From: Streptomyces sp. HPF1205
Lineage (GTDB): Bacteria; Actinomycetota; Actinomycetes; Streptomycetales; Streptomycetaceae
Direction of reading: 5' to 3'
Length of the DNA stretch: 64,000 nt
Assembly: GCF_020400825.1 (NCBI RefSeq)
Contig: NZ_JAINVH010000003.1
Location: 124,001 to 188,000, forward strand
Positions 30,608 through 39,652 of this stretch are shown here, piece after piece. A model generated the notes under the pieces. It saw only the letters and a program-made list of their open reading frames with translations, was not told the DNA's origin and ran no database searches. The position numbers were made by a program, and so were the translations under genes. Position 1 is the first letter of the stretch. The number at the start of each line of letters is the position of its first letter.

Positions 30608-30621
30608 TGGGAGCGCTCCCA
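30608..30621. promoter_or_regulatory. CebR operator
   Basis: TGGGAGCGCTCCCA, the perfect 14-bp palindrome bound by the cellobiose/cellotriose-responsive repressor CebR in streptomycetes, located upstream of the GH6 gene. Confidence 0.9.
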
Positions 30622-30941
30622 TAGTGCGGAGCCAGTCGCACCCTGTCAATGCTTGAAACAGCACGGGCTTTGATGAGGCTCCGTCAGCCGGCTTCCCCTG
30701 TCCGCCGTACAGGTCGCGGACTCGCCCGCCGGGGCGCTCGCACCGTGCCCCCTTGAAGCCGCGGACGGCGGCGACCGACTCCATGGCCGCGTCGACGGCC
30801 CCCGGCCTCCGGACGACGGCCTGGACCGCGGTTCGGCCGCCGCCCTGAGCACCGGCCGCGCCCGGGGCGCTGACCTGCGGCGCGGGGGCGCGTAACGTGG
30901 CCGTCCGATGCGGCTACCGACGAGTTGACCGGAGAGTAGGT

Positions 30942-32612
30942 ATGGACGCGGACGTCGTGGTGGTGGGAGCGGGGCTGGCCGGACTGGTGGCGACCGCCGA
31001 ACTGGCCGAGGCGGGGCGGAAGGTGATCCTGGTCGACCAGGAACCGGAGGCGTCGCTGGGCGGACAGGCGTTCTGGTCCTTCGGCGGCCTGTTCCTGGTG
31101 GACTCCCCGGAACAGCGGCGGATGCGGATCAAGGACAGCGCCGAGCTGGCGCTCCAGGACTGGAGGGGCACGGCGGGCTTCGACCGCCCCGAGGACCACT
31201 GGCCCAGGCGCTGGGCGGAGGCCTACGTGGACTTCGCCGCGGGCGAGAAGCGCTCCTGGCTGCGGGCGCACGGGGTGCGCTTGTTCCCGGTGGTCGGCTG
31301 GGCCGAACGCGGCGGGTTCCTGGCCACCGGCCCGGGCAACTCCGTGCCGCGCTTCCACATCACCTGGGGCACGGGACCGGGTGTGGTCGCGCCGTTCGAA
31401 CGCAGGGTGCGCGAGGCCGCCGCGCGCGGCCTCGTCGAGATGCGCTTCCGGCACCGCGTCACCGCGCTGACCACCACCAACGGGCGCGTCGACGGCGTGT
31501 CCGGCGAGATCCTGGCGCCCAGCGGCGTGTCCCGCGGGCAGGCCAGCTCCCGCGACAAGACCGGCGAATTCACCCTCGGCGCCCAGGCGGTGGTCGTCAC
31601 CTCCGGCGGCATAGGCGGCAACCACGACCTGGTACGTGCGGCCTGGCCGGACAGGCTCGGCACTCCCCCGAAGAAGCTGTTGTCCGGGGTGCCGGCGCAC
31701 GTGGACGGCCTGATGCTGGGGGTGGCCGGCAAGGCGGGCGCCAGCCTGGTCAACGGCGACCGCATGTGGCACTACACCGAGGGCATCGAAAACTGGGACC
31801 CCATCTGGGCCAGGCACGGCATCCGCATCCTGCCCGGCCCCTCCTCGCTGTGGCTGGACGCGACGGGCAGGCGCCTTCCGGTCCCGTACTTCCCCGGCTT
31901 CGACACGCTCGGCACGCTGGAGCACATCATGTCCACCGGGCACGAGTACACCTGGTTCGTCCTCACCCAGCGGATCATCGAGAAGGAGTTCGCGCTGTCG
32001 GGCTCCGAGCAGAACCCGGACCTCACCGGAAAGAGTGTGCGGGAGGTCCTCAAACGTGTCCTGCCGGGCGCGCCGGGGCCCGTGGAGGCGTTCAAGCGCA
32101 GCGGCGCGGACTTCGTCGTCGAACGCGAACTGGGGGCGCTGGTCCGCGGCATGAACGCCCTGACCGGCGAGGGGCTGATCGAGGAGGACGCGCTGCGCGG
32201 CGAGATCGAGGCGCGCGACCGCGAGACAGCCAACCCGTACACCAAGGACCTGCAGATCACGGCGATACGGGGAGCGCGCAACTACCTCGGCGACAAGCTG
32301 ATCAGGACCGCCCCGCCGCACCGCCTGCTGGATCCGAAGGCCGGACCGCTGATCGCGGTCCGGCTGAACATCCTCACCCGCAAGTCGCTGGGTGGTCTGG
32401 AGACGGATCTGGAGGGGCGTGTGCTGCGCCCGGTCCCGCCGGGCGCAGCCGAGCGCGGAGAACCGCTGCCGGGCCTCTACGCGGCGGGTGAGGCGGCCGG
32501 CTTCGGCGGCGGCGGGATGCACGGCTACCGGTCGCTGGAGGGCACCTTCCTGGGCGGCTGCCTGTTCTCCGGGCGTACGGCGGGGCGGGCGGCGGCCCGG
32601 GCCACGGGTTGA
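30942..32612 (+). CDS. FAD-binding dehydrogenase (fumarate reductase/KstD-like family)
   Basis: 556 residues. N-terminal FAD-binding VVVGAGLAGLVATAELAEAGRKVILVDQE, the GGQAFWSFGGL segment of this subfamily, and the C-terminal FAD loop GLYAAGEAAGFGGGGMHGYRSLEGTFLGG. Related to 3-ketosteroid dehydrogenases, but substrate is not readable. ATG 30942 has GGAGAG upstream. Alone on the + strand between the cellulase and the convergent SDR, ending in a double terminator. Confidence 0.88.
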   Translation: MDADVVVVGAGLAGLVATAELAEAGRKVILVDQEPEASLGGQAFWSFGGLFLVDSPEQRRMRIKDSAELALQDWRGTAGFDRPEDHWPRRWAEAYVDFAAGEKRSWLRAHGVRLFPVVGWAERGGFLATGPGNSVPRFHITWGTGPGVVAPFERRVREAAARGLVEMRFRHRVTALTTTNGRVDGVSGEILAPSGVSRGQASSRDKTGEFTLGAQAVVVTSGGIGGNHDLVRAAWPDRLGTPPKKLLSGVPAHVDGLMLGVAGKAGASLVNGDRMWHYTEGIENWDPIWARHGIRILPGPSSLWLDATGRRLPVPYFPGFDTLGTLEHIMSTGHEYTWFVLTQRIIEKEFALSGSEQNPDLTGKSVREVLKRVLPGAPGPVEAFKRSGADFVVERELGALVRGMNALTGEGLIEEDALRGEIEARDRETANPYTKDLQITAIRGARNYLGDKLIRTAPPHRLLDPKAGPLIAVRLNILTRKSLGGLETDLEGRVLRPVPPGAAERGEPLPGLYAAGEAAGFGGGGMHGYRSLEGTFLGGCLFSGRTAGRAAARATG

Positions 32613-32662
32613 GGCGCCCGCGTCACTGGTTGCGGCGGCGGAGGTTCCGGGAGTGTGCGGCA

Positions 32663-32690
32663 CCCGCCCTTCGGGCAGCCGAAGGGCGGG
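32663..32690. terminator. Hairpin terminator 1 between convergent genes
   Basis: Perfect 12-bp stem CCCGCCCTTCGG / CCGAAGGGCGGG with a GCAG loop, 50 bp past the FAD dehydrogenase stop. Confidence 0.75.
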
Positions 32691-32716
32691 CGCCGCGGGA
32701 GGCGCTCCCGCGGCGC
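32690..32716. terminator. Hairpin terminator 2 between convergent genes
   Basis: Perfect 12-bp stem GCGCCGCGGGAG / CTCCCGCGGCGC with a 3-nt GCG loop, directly adjoining the first hairpin. It serves the - strand SDR operon, the + strand gene, or both. Confidence 0.65.
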
Positions 32717-32802
32717 TCTCGCAGAGTGCCGCTGCGGGAGCGTCAACGGCGCACGCCGGGGCCATAGTTCCGGGTCAGCGGCCCGGTGTCGTCACGGTGT
32801 CG

Positions 32803-33705
32803 TCACGTTGTGTGAGCAGAGGACGCGCGTGCCGTCTCGTCCGCTGCCCCGCCGCGGCCCACGAGTCCCCGCCGCACTCCCGCGCCCCGCGCCAGAGCCG
32901 GTTCCGCTCGCCGCATCTCGCGTCGTGCGAGCGCTCCGCCGAGCAGCGACGGCAGGTAGCCGCGTATCGGTTGCATTCCGCGCAACCACCACTGCGCGTA
33001 CACGTGAGGCGATCGTCGTACGATCCCGCTCACCAGCCGCTCCACGGCCGGATCCAGCGGGTACGTGCGGTTGGCCGGCCACGGCAGCCGTCCCCGCATC
33101 GCCCGCAGCGCCTCGTCCTCGTCGGCGCCCCGCACCATGTCGGTATCCGTCCAACTCAGGTACGCCACGCCCACCCTGACGCCCTTGTGGCCGACCTCCG
33201 CCCGCAGACTGTGCGCGAACGCCTCCACACCCGACTTGCTCGCACAATAGGCGGCCATCAGGGGCGCGGGGGTGATCGCGGCCAAGGACGCGATCTGCAG
33301 CAGGTAGCCGCGTGAGGCCATCAGGGCGGGCAGGAACGCCCTCGCGGTGGAGACGCTGCCCAGCAGGTTGACCTGGATCACCCGATCGAAGGCGACGGGA
33401 TCGGAATCGAGGAACGGCCCCCCGGTGGCCACCCCTGCGTTGGCCACCACAGTGTCGACCCGGCCGAAGTGCGCGCTCACCTCTTCGGCGACGCGTGCCA
33501 TCGCCTCCCTGTCGGTCACGTCAGCCGTCCAGGTGACCGCCTCGGTGCCGAGTGAACCCGCGACGCTCTTCATCTCATCGGGTTCCAGACCGACCAGCGC
33601 CAGCCGGGCTCCGCGCGCGGCGAGTTTACGGGCAAGCAGCGCGCCCACACCGCGGGCCGCACCGGTGACGACGACGACCTGACCGTCCAGCGATGATCCG
33701 CTCAT
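32803..33705 (-). CDS. Short-chain dehydrogenase/reductase (SadH-like)
   Basis: 300 residues: VVVVTGAARGVGALLAR, VANAGVATGG, Tyr-x3-Lys in YCASK, plus a basic C-terminal extension typical of mycobacterial SDRs of the mymA operon (Rv3085). Its ATG overlaps the hydrolase stop (ATGA). Third gene of the monooxygenase-hydrolase-SDR operon; likely oxidises or reduces an alcohol/ketone substrate of the monooxygenase. Confidence 0.88.
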   Translation of the reverse strand: MSGSSLDGQVVVVTGAARGVGALLARKLAARGARLALVGLEPDEMKSVAGSLGTEAVTWTADVTDREAMARVAEEVSAHFGRVDTVVANAGVATGGPFLDSDPVAFDRVIQVNLLGSVSTARAFLPALMASRGYLLQIASLAAITPAPLMAAYCASKSGVEAFAHSLRAEVGHKGVRVGVAYLSWTDTDMVRGADEDEALRAMRGRLPWPANRTYPLDPAVERLVSGIVRRSPHVYAQWWLRGMQPIRGYLPSLLGGALARREMRRAEPALARGAGVRRGLVGRGGAADETARASSAHTT

Positions 33706-34757
33706 GCGCTCTTCTCCTCTCCGGTGGCGCGGGTGACCGTCGCGTCCGTCATGTTGACGTCGCCCGCACCAGTGATGCCGGTGGTGGCGGCGGTGTGCTC
33801 GGCCTTCGTGGAGGAACGATCCTGCGTCCGCTGGGCCGGCATGCGCAGCCCTTCCTCACGCACGGTCAGGTGGTCTGCGACCAGTTGCCGTATGACGGCG
33901 GTCACCGCCGGTGCGTCCTCTATGGGTGTCATGTGGCCGAGGCCCGGCAGCTCGTGCAGACCGAGGCAGTTGGGAAGGGCGTCAACCATCTCGTAGGCGT
34001 GCTTCTTGGGAGTGAGTTTGTCGGCGGTGCCGACGAGGACCGCGGTGGGTGCCACGAGTGCGGCGAGTTCGGCGTCCAGGTCCAGCACGGCGAGCACCCT
34101 GCCCCACGCGGAACGCCGGCTCGCCCGGCAGGCGTGCACGATACGCGCGGTGAAAGCCACCTGTTCGGGTGACGCACCCTTGGCCAGGACCCCGTACTTC
34201 AGTGCGGCCTTCGACAGCGGTGTCACCGGTCCGAGTGGCAGGCGCGATACGAGGAGTTGACGGTGGAGGAATCGCCGCAACCGTCGTGAGCTGAACCGCG
34301 GCGGCAGCACCTGGGTCGAGCCGAGCAGGCGACCGCTGCCGGTGCTGGCCAGGAGTACCGCGGCGGTGCGATTGCGGACTGACGCCCGCCCGGACGCCGC
34401 CATGATCGTCATACCGCCCATGGAGTGACCCGCGAGCACCGCATGTTGACCGTCGGGAACGGTCGCCTTCAGTACGGCCTCCAGGTCATCGGCCAGGAGG
34501 CCGGTGCCATAACCCTTGCGGGTGGCCGGCGAGCCGCTGCGACCGTGACCGCGCTGGTCGTACGCGATCACCCGGTGATCGGCGGCAAGTGCGCGGACGA
34601 CCGGCGCCCAGAACAGAATGGAGCACGTCCACCCATGCGACAGTACGACGGTCGGACCGTCGGGCCGCCCGTACTCCTCGACATGTATCCGGGTGCCGTC
34701 CGCGGAGACCACCGTCAACTCACGGCGTGCCGGGACCCTTTCGTACTGCGAGCTCAT
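33702..34757 (-). CDS. Alpha/beta hydrolase (LipR-like)
   Basis: 351 residues: SHGWTCSILFW oxyanion region, nucleophile GHSMGGM, acid in VGTADKLTP and His in LPGLGHMTPIED. A disordered Thr-rich tail follows. ATG 34757 overlaps the monooxygenase stop (ATGA). By position it parallels lipR of the mymA operon and could cleave esters made by Baeyer-Villiger oxidation. Confidence 0.88.
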   Translation of the reverse strand: MSSQYERVPARRELTVVSADGTRIHVEEYGRPDGPTVVLSHGWTCSILFWAPVVRALAADHRVIAYDQRGHGRSGSPATRKGYGTGLLADDLEAVLKATVPDGQHAVLAGHSMGGMTIMAASGRASVRNRTAAVLLASTGSGRLLGSTQVLPPRFSSRRLRRFLHRQLLVSRLPLGPVTPLSKAALKYGVLAKGASPEQVAFTARIVHACRASRRSAWGRVLAVLDLDAELAALVAPTAVLVGTADKLTPKKHAYEMVDALPNCLGLHELPGLGHMTPIEDAPAVTAVIRQLVADHLTVREEGLRMPAQRTQDRSSTKAEHTAATTGITGAGDVNMTDATVTRATGEEKSA

Positions 34758-36259
34758 GCGACCGCCTCCGGGGCACGGGCGAGGTCGCCGGCCGGCACGA
34801 GCACGTCGTACTCCGACAGCTTCACCTGCCGGGTCGCCCTCCGGAACTCCGCGGTGGTCCCCGGCCAGGCGGTGGTGTTGCGGCCGTTCGCGTCGAGGTA
34901 CCAGCTCTGGCAGCCTCCTGTGTTCCACACCGTCCGCGACGCCCGCCGCTGCATCTCCGCGTTCCAGGCCGCGACGGCCTCCGCCTTGGCGTCCAGGGCG
35001 GCGGCACCGGTGCGTTCCAGCGTGCGCAGATAATCGGCCATGTAATTGAGGGACGATTCGATCATCAGGATCATCGAGCTGTTCCCCAGGCCCGTGTTGG
35101 GTCCGATGATGAACAGAAGGTTCGGGAAGCCGTCGACCGCGCAGCCGCGCAGTGCGGCCATGCCGTCGCTCCAGTGCTCGCTGAGGCTGCGCCCGTCGAC
35201 GCCGAACACGCGGTCGCCGATGGGCATGTCGGTGACGTGGAAGCCGGTTCCGAAGATGATCGCGTCGACCTCCCGTTCGGTGCCGTCACCCGTCACCACC
35301 GACGAACCTCGCACCTCGGTCAGCGCCGAGGTGACGACTTCCGTGTTCGGGCGGGTGAGCGCCGGATAGTACGTGTTCGACAGCAGGATGCGTTTGCAGC
35401 CGATGACGTAGTCGGGAGTCAGCCGTGCCCGCAGTTCCGGATCCGGGATCGAGCGTCGCAGGTGATTGCGGGCAATCCGCTCCGCCGCCTTCATCAGCTT
35501 CGGCTGCCGTACGAAGGCACCGACCTGGAACTCCCTGATCAGCCACAGCAGCCCCCGCCGCGCCCGCGCCGTCGCGGGCACTTTGGCGTGCAGCCACCGC
35601 TCGGCGGCGCCGATCGGACGGTCCATCCGCGGCATCACCCAAGGCGGCGTGCGCTGGATGACGGTGAGCCGGTCCACCTCCGGCTGGATCGACGGCACGA
35701 TCTGAATCGCCGAGGCACCGGTGCCGACCATCGCCACCCGCTTGCCGCGCAGGTCGTAGCCGTGGTCCCAGCGCGCGGAGTGGAACACCTTCCCGGGGAA
35801 GGACTCCAACCCCGGGATGTCGGGGATCTTCGGGTCGGACAGCGGCCCTGTCGCCGAGACCACGACATCCGCCGCCAGGTCGCCGGCCGTGGTGCTCAGG
35901 CGCCATTGCCGCGCCTCGGCGTTCCAGCGCGCCTCCTTCACCTCCGCGCCGAACCGCAGATGCGGCCGCAGCCCGAAGGTGTCAGTCACCCGTTCGAGGT
36001 AGCTGCGGATGTGCTCCTGGCCGGAGAAGGCGCGCGGCCATTCCGGGTTGGGCGCGAAGGAGAACGAGTACAGGTGCGAAGGCACGTCGCAGGCGCACCC
36101 CGGGTAGCTGTTGTCGCGCCATGTGCCGCCGACGGCGTCGGCGCGCTCCAGGACCACGAAATCGGTGATCCCCTCCCGTCGCAGCCTTACGGCGGCCCCC
36201 AGACCGCCGAACCCGGAGCCGATCACCGCCACCCGTACGTGTTCGAGGTCGTCGTCCAT
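34754..36259 (-). CDS. Flavin-containing (Baeyer-Villiger type) monooxygenase
   Basis: 501 residues. FAD site VAVIGSGFGGLGAAVRL, the BVMO fingerprint F-x-G-x3-H-x3-W as FPGKVFHSARWDH, and the NADPH site MVGTGASAIQIVPSI. Oxidises ketones (or other soft nucleophiles) with NADPH and O2. First gene of a three-gene coupled operon, divergent from a MerR regulator, the same order as mymA-lipR-sadH of M. tuberculosis. Confidence 0.92.
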   Translation of the reverse strand: MDDDLEHVRVAVIGSGFGGLGAAVRLRREGITDFVVLERADAVGGTWRDNSYPGCACDVPSHLYSFSFAPNPEWPRAFSGQEHIRSYLERVTDTFGLRPHLRFGAEVKEARWNAEARQWRLSTTAGDLAADVVVSATGPLSDPKIPDIPGLESFPGKVFHSARWDHGYDLRGKRVAMVGTGASAIQIVPSIQPEVDRLTVIQRTPPWVMPRMDRPIGAAERWLHAKVPATARARRGLLWLIREFQVGAFVRQPKLMKAAERIARNHLRRSIPDPELRARLTPDYVIGCKRILLSNTYYPALTRPNTEVVTSALTEVRGSSVVTGDGTEREVDAIIFGTGFHVTDMPIGDRVFGVDGRSLSEHWSDGMAALRGCAVDGFPNLLFIIGPNTGLGNSSMILMIESSLNYMADYLRTLERTGAAALDAKAEAVAAWNAEMQRRASRTVWNTGGCQSWYLDANGRNTTAWPGTTAEFRRATRQVKLSEYDVLVPAGDLARAPEAVA

Positions 36260-36437
36260 GACACCGCCTTCTGGATGCGAATCGCGCCAGCAATCACTGG
36301 CACAGTCGGACTCTAGGGCACACGGGTTACCTGCGGTAGGGGGTGGGTGGAATAATTACCGACCAGTAGACCGCCCGCCGCAGCGGCCCGCTGCCGTGCC
36401 TTCCGGCACCGCGGGTCCCACCGCATAGGCTGACGTC

Positions 36438-37328
36438 GTGGACGACAACGGCACCCCAGGGCGCGAGTACCGCATGGAGGAGCTGGCCGAGGCGGCCGGT
36501 ATCCCCGTAAGGACCCTGCGCTTCTACCGGGAACGCCGCCTACTGCCGCCACCTCGCCGCGACGGCCGTATCGCCTGGTACTCCGACGACCACCTTGCCC
36601 GCCTGCGCACCATCACCGCGCTCCTGGACCGCGGCCACACCCTGGGTGGCATCGCCGAGCTCATAGGCGCCTGGGAGAACGGCCGCACCCTGGACGGCGT
36701 CGCCGAACTCCTCGGCCTGGAGGGCGCCCTTACCTCTCCGTGGTCCGACGAGACGCCGGTAAGGCTCACCCCCCAGGAGCTCGCCGATTACTTCGGCGAA
36801 GAGGTGAGTGCCGAGAACCTGACCGCGGCCTTGGACATCGGCTACATCGTGGTCGACGGCGAGGACGTCGTCCACATCAGCCGCCGCCTCCTGGAGGCCT
36901 CCGCCGCCTTGGTGCGCGAGGGAATTCCGCTGTCTGCGGTCCTCGACGCCGGCCGGGCGGTACGCGACCACGTCGACGCCATGGCCGAGGTCTTCACTCA
37001 GGTGATCAAGGAACACGTCCTCGTACCGCACCAAGGACCGCTGTCCGGCGAGGACCATCCCGCGGCCGAAACCCTGGACCGCCTCCGCCCCTTGGCCAAG
37101 AACATCGTGGACGCCGAGATGTCGCTCGCCATGGACCGCAGGATGCGGGCGGAGACCGACATCTGGCTGCGACCGCGGGCCGCGACGGGGGCGGCCGCCG
37201 ACGGCGCCGTAGGAGCGGACCGGGAGGTCGGCGAGGCGTCGGCCCCATGCCGCGCGCCACGCGGCGCGACCTGCGAGAGTGGAGCCGTGGAATCCGATTG
37301 GGGAGGCACCCGTGCAACAACCGAATGA
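36438..37328 (+). CDS. MerR-family transcriptional regulator
   Basis: 296 residues: N-terminal HTH YRMEELAEAAGIPVRTLRFYRERRLLPPPRRDGR, coiled-coil dimerisation region, then a long C-terminal helical domain with no Cys cluster, so probably not a metal sensor. GTG at 36438. Divergent from the monooxygenase operon with 178 bp between, so a natural candidate for its regulator. The final residues overlap the start of the DUF2630 gene by 17 bp and look nonconserved. Confidence 0.85.
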   Translation: MDDNGTPGREYRMEELAEAAGIPVRTLRFYRERRLLPPPRRDGRIAWYSDDHLARLRTITALLDRGHTLGGIAELIGAWENGRTLDGVAELLGLEGALTSPWSDETPVRLTPQELADYFGEEVSAENLTAALDIGYIVVDGEDVVHISRRLLEASAALVREGIPLSAVLDAGRAVRDHVDAMAEVFTQVIKEHVLVPHQGPLSGEDHPAAETLDRLRPLAKNIVDAEMSLAMDRRMRAETDIWLRPRAATGAAADGAVGADREVGEASAPCRAPRGATCESGAVESDWGGTRATTE

Positions 37329-37578
37329 CGCCAGCGCCGAACACGCCATACTGGGTCGCATCAGCAGGATGGTCGCCGACGAGAAGTCCCTGCGCGAACT
37401 GCTCGCGCACGGCGACATCGACGGCGAGACCGAGCGCGAGCGGCTCATCGCCCTGGAACAGGAACTCGACCAGTGCTGGGACCTGCTCCGCCAGCGCCGC
37501 GCTCTGACCGAGGCCGGTGAGGACCCGGGCGCCGCCCGTGTGCGCCCCTCCTCCACCGTCGAGGGCTACCGCTCATGA
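37312..37578 (+). CDS. DUF2630 family small protein
   Basis: 88 residues: ILGRISRMVADEKSLRELLAHGDIDGETERERLIALEQELDQCWDLLRQRRAL, almost wholly helical and the recognisable DUF2630 core. GTG 37312 with GGGAGG upstream, inside the tail of the MerR gene. Function unknown. Its stop overlaps the next gene (ATGA). Confidence 0.85.
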   Translation: MQQPNDASAEHAILGRISRMVADEKSLRELLAHGDIDGETERERLIALEQELDQCWDLLRQRRALTEAGEDPGAARVRPSSTVEGYRS

Positions 37579-37889
37579 GCACCGCACGAGAAGTCGCCGT
37601 CACCGATGTCCCCCACGACCACCGCTACGAGGCCCGCGTCGGCGAGGAAGTGGCCGGTATGGCGTCGTACATCCGCACCCCCAAGCTGATCGCCTTCGTG
37701 CACACCGAGGTCGACGACGCCTATGAGGGCCGCGGCATAGGCTCCGCGCTGGCCCGCGCGGCCTTGGACGACGCCCGCGCCCAGGGAGTGCGTGTGCTCG
37801 CGATCTGCCCCTTCATCAAGGGCTGGATCGCCAAGCACCCCGAGTACCAGGATCTGGAGTACGAACCGGTCAGCCAGGTCACCGACTGA
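37575..37889 (+). CDS. Small GNAT N-acetyltransferase (YjdJ-like)
   Basis: 104 residues, the compact GNAT core of the YjdJ type: VDDAYEGRGIGSALARAALDDARAQG is the acetyl-CoA pyrophosphate loop (R-x-x-G-I-G), then CPFIKGWIAKHPEYQDL. Substrate unknown. Translationally coupled to DUF2630. Confidence 0.88.
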   Translation: MSTAREVAVTDVPHDHRYEARVGEEVAGMASYIRTPKLIAFVHTEVDDAYEGRGIGSALARAALDDARAQGVRVLAICPFIKGWIAKHPEYQDLEYEPVSQVTD

Positions 37890-38035
37890 CAGCCCTGGCG
37901 GCGGGCGACGGAACGCGGCGGGTTCCGGCGTAGAGCCGGGCCCGGCCGCCCGTCCGAGGACCTGCCGGAGACCTGCCCGAGGGCCATGTCGGATTCCCGC
38001 CAGACCGCCCGCGTGACGTGGGCGATGCTGGTGGG

Positions 38036-39601
38036 GTGCATACGGACTTCGAGGCCTGCGTACGCGCCGTGCGATCCAAGGACGCCCGTTTCGACGGATG
38101 GTTCTTCACCGCGGTGCTCACCACCCGCATCTATTGCCGTCCCAGCTGCCCCGTCGTGCCGCCGAAGGCCGAGAACATGACCTTCTACCCGAGCGCGGCG
38201 GCGGCGCAGCAGGCCGGCTTCCGGGCCTGCAAACGGTGCCGTCCCGACGCCGCTCCGGGCTCTCCGCGGTGGAACGAACGCGCCGACCTCGTCGCCCGGG
38301 CGATGCGGCTGATCGCCGACGGCGTGGTGGACCGCGCCGGCGTGCCCGGCCTGGCCGCCCGCCTCGGCTACAGCGCCCGCCAGATCGAACGGCAGCTGCT
38401 CGCCGAGCTCGGCGCGGGCCCGCTCGCCCTGGCCAGGGCCCAGCGCGCGCAGACCGCCCGGCTGCTGATCGAGACCACCACCATGCCGATGAGCGAGGTC
38501 GCCTTCGCAGCCGGTTTCGCCAGCATCCGGACCTTCAACGACACCGTCCGAGACGTCTTCGCCCTCTCCCCCGGCGAACTACGCGAACGGGTCGCGAAAG
38601 GCCGCCCGTCGGCCGCCAGCGGCACCCTCGCACTACGGCTGCCGTTCCGGCGCCCTCTCACCCCCGACAACCTCTTCGGACACCTTGTGGCGACCGCCGT
38701 GCCCGGCGTGGAGGAGTGGTACGAGGGCGCGTACCGGCGCACCCTGCGACTGCCGCACGGCACCGGCATCGTCGCGCTGAGCCCCCATCCCGACCACATC
38801 GCCTGCCGGCTGTGGCTGACCGACTGGCGCGATCTGACCCAGGCGATCAGCCGCTGCCGGCGCATGCTCGACCTGGATGCCGATCCGGCCGCCGTGAACG
38901 CGCTGCTGTCCGCGGACCCGGTGCTCGCCCCGCTCGTCGCAAAGGCGCCGGGCCGCCGGGTTCCGCGGGTCGCGGACGGCCCGGAATTCGCGGTCCGCGC
39001 CGTGCTCGGCCAGCAGATCTCGACGGCGGCTTCCCGCACACACGCCGGGCGCCTTGTACGTGCCCACGGCGAGCCCGTCGCCGACCCGGTCGGCGGCCTC
39101 ACCCACCTCTTCCCCTCGCCGGAAGGCCTCGCCGGCCACGACCCCTCCGCGCTGGCCATGCCGCAAAGCCGCCGGACCACACTGGCCGGACTGGTGAACG
39201 CCTTGGCCGCAGGCGACCTCGACCTGGACGTGGGCAGCGACTGGCAGCAGGCCAGGGCGCGCCTCGCCGCCCTACCGGGCTTCGGCCCCTGGACGGTCGA
39301 GACGATCGCCATGCGAGCGCTCGGCGACCCGGACGCCTTCCTGCCCACCGACCTCGGCGTACGTTATGCGGCCCGCTCCCTGGGGCTGCCTGCCACGCCC
39401 GCCGCCCTGACCCGGTACGCGAGCACCTGGCAGCCGTGGCGGGCGTACGCGACGCAATACCTGTGGGCGACGGGCGATCATCCGATCAACGTGATGCCGG
39501 GTGGCGGCTCCTTGACGTCCAGCGCCCTGGCGTCGGCTCCCACTCCCTCCGCGCCACCGTCCGACCACCCGCCGCATGTGGCTTCGATCACGGACCGATG
39601 A
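38036..39601 (+). CDS. alkA: Ada-type regulatory domain / AraC HTH / AlkA 3-methyladenine DNA glycosylase fusion
   Basis: 521 residues, three modules. Residues 1-75: Ada zinc domain with Cys34, Cys38, Cys65 and Cys68, one of which accepts methyl from phosphotriesters. Residues about 80-190: AraC-type HTH (GYSARQIERQL, MPMSEVAFAAGFASIRTF). Residues about 200-500: AlkA glycosylase with the helix-hairpin-helix LPGFGPWTVETIAMRALGDPDAFLPTDLGV, whose final Asp is catalytic. The GTG at 38036 gives HTDFEACVRAVRSKD, the family start. It senses alkylation and excises alkylated bases; the methyltransferase activity is supplied by the adjacent ogt. Confidence 0.93.
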   Translation: MHTDFEACVRAVRSKDARFDGWFFTAVLTTRIYCRPSCPVVPPKAENMTFYPSAAAAQQAGFRACKRCRPDAAPGSPRWNERADLVARAMRLIADGVVDRAGVPGLAARLGYSARQIERQLLAELGAGPLALARAQRAQTARLLIETTTMPMSEVAFAAGFASIRTFNDTVRDVFALSPGELRERVAKGRPSAASGTLALRLPFRRPLTPDNLFGHLVATAVPGVEEWYEGAYRRTLRLPHGTGIVALSPHPDHIACRLWLTDWRDLTQAISRCRRMLDLDADPAAVNALLSADPVLAPLVAKAPGRRVPRVADGPEFAVRAVLGQQISTAASRTHAGRLVRAHGEPVADPVGGLTHLFPSPEGLAGHDPSALAMPQSRRTTLAGLVNALAAGDLDLDVGSDWQQARARLAALPGFGPWTVETIAMRALGDPDAFLPTDLGVRYAARSLGLPATPAALTRYASTWQPWRAYATQYLWATGDHPINVMPGGGSLTSSALASAPTPSAPPSDHPPHVASITDR

Positions 39602-39652
39602 ACGTGTTGCCAGGTGACCACATGAACCGACCGACCTGAAAGGCATTTCACG

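Noticed and set aside
34754-36259. Biosynthetic gene cluster around the monooxygenase
   Set aside because: No synthase, carrier protein or terpene gene is nearby; the trio fits a small catabolic operon.
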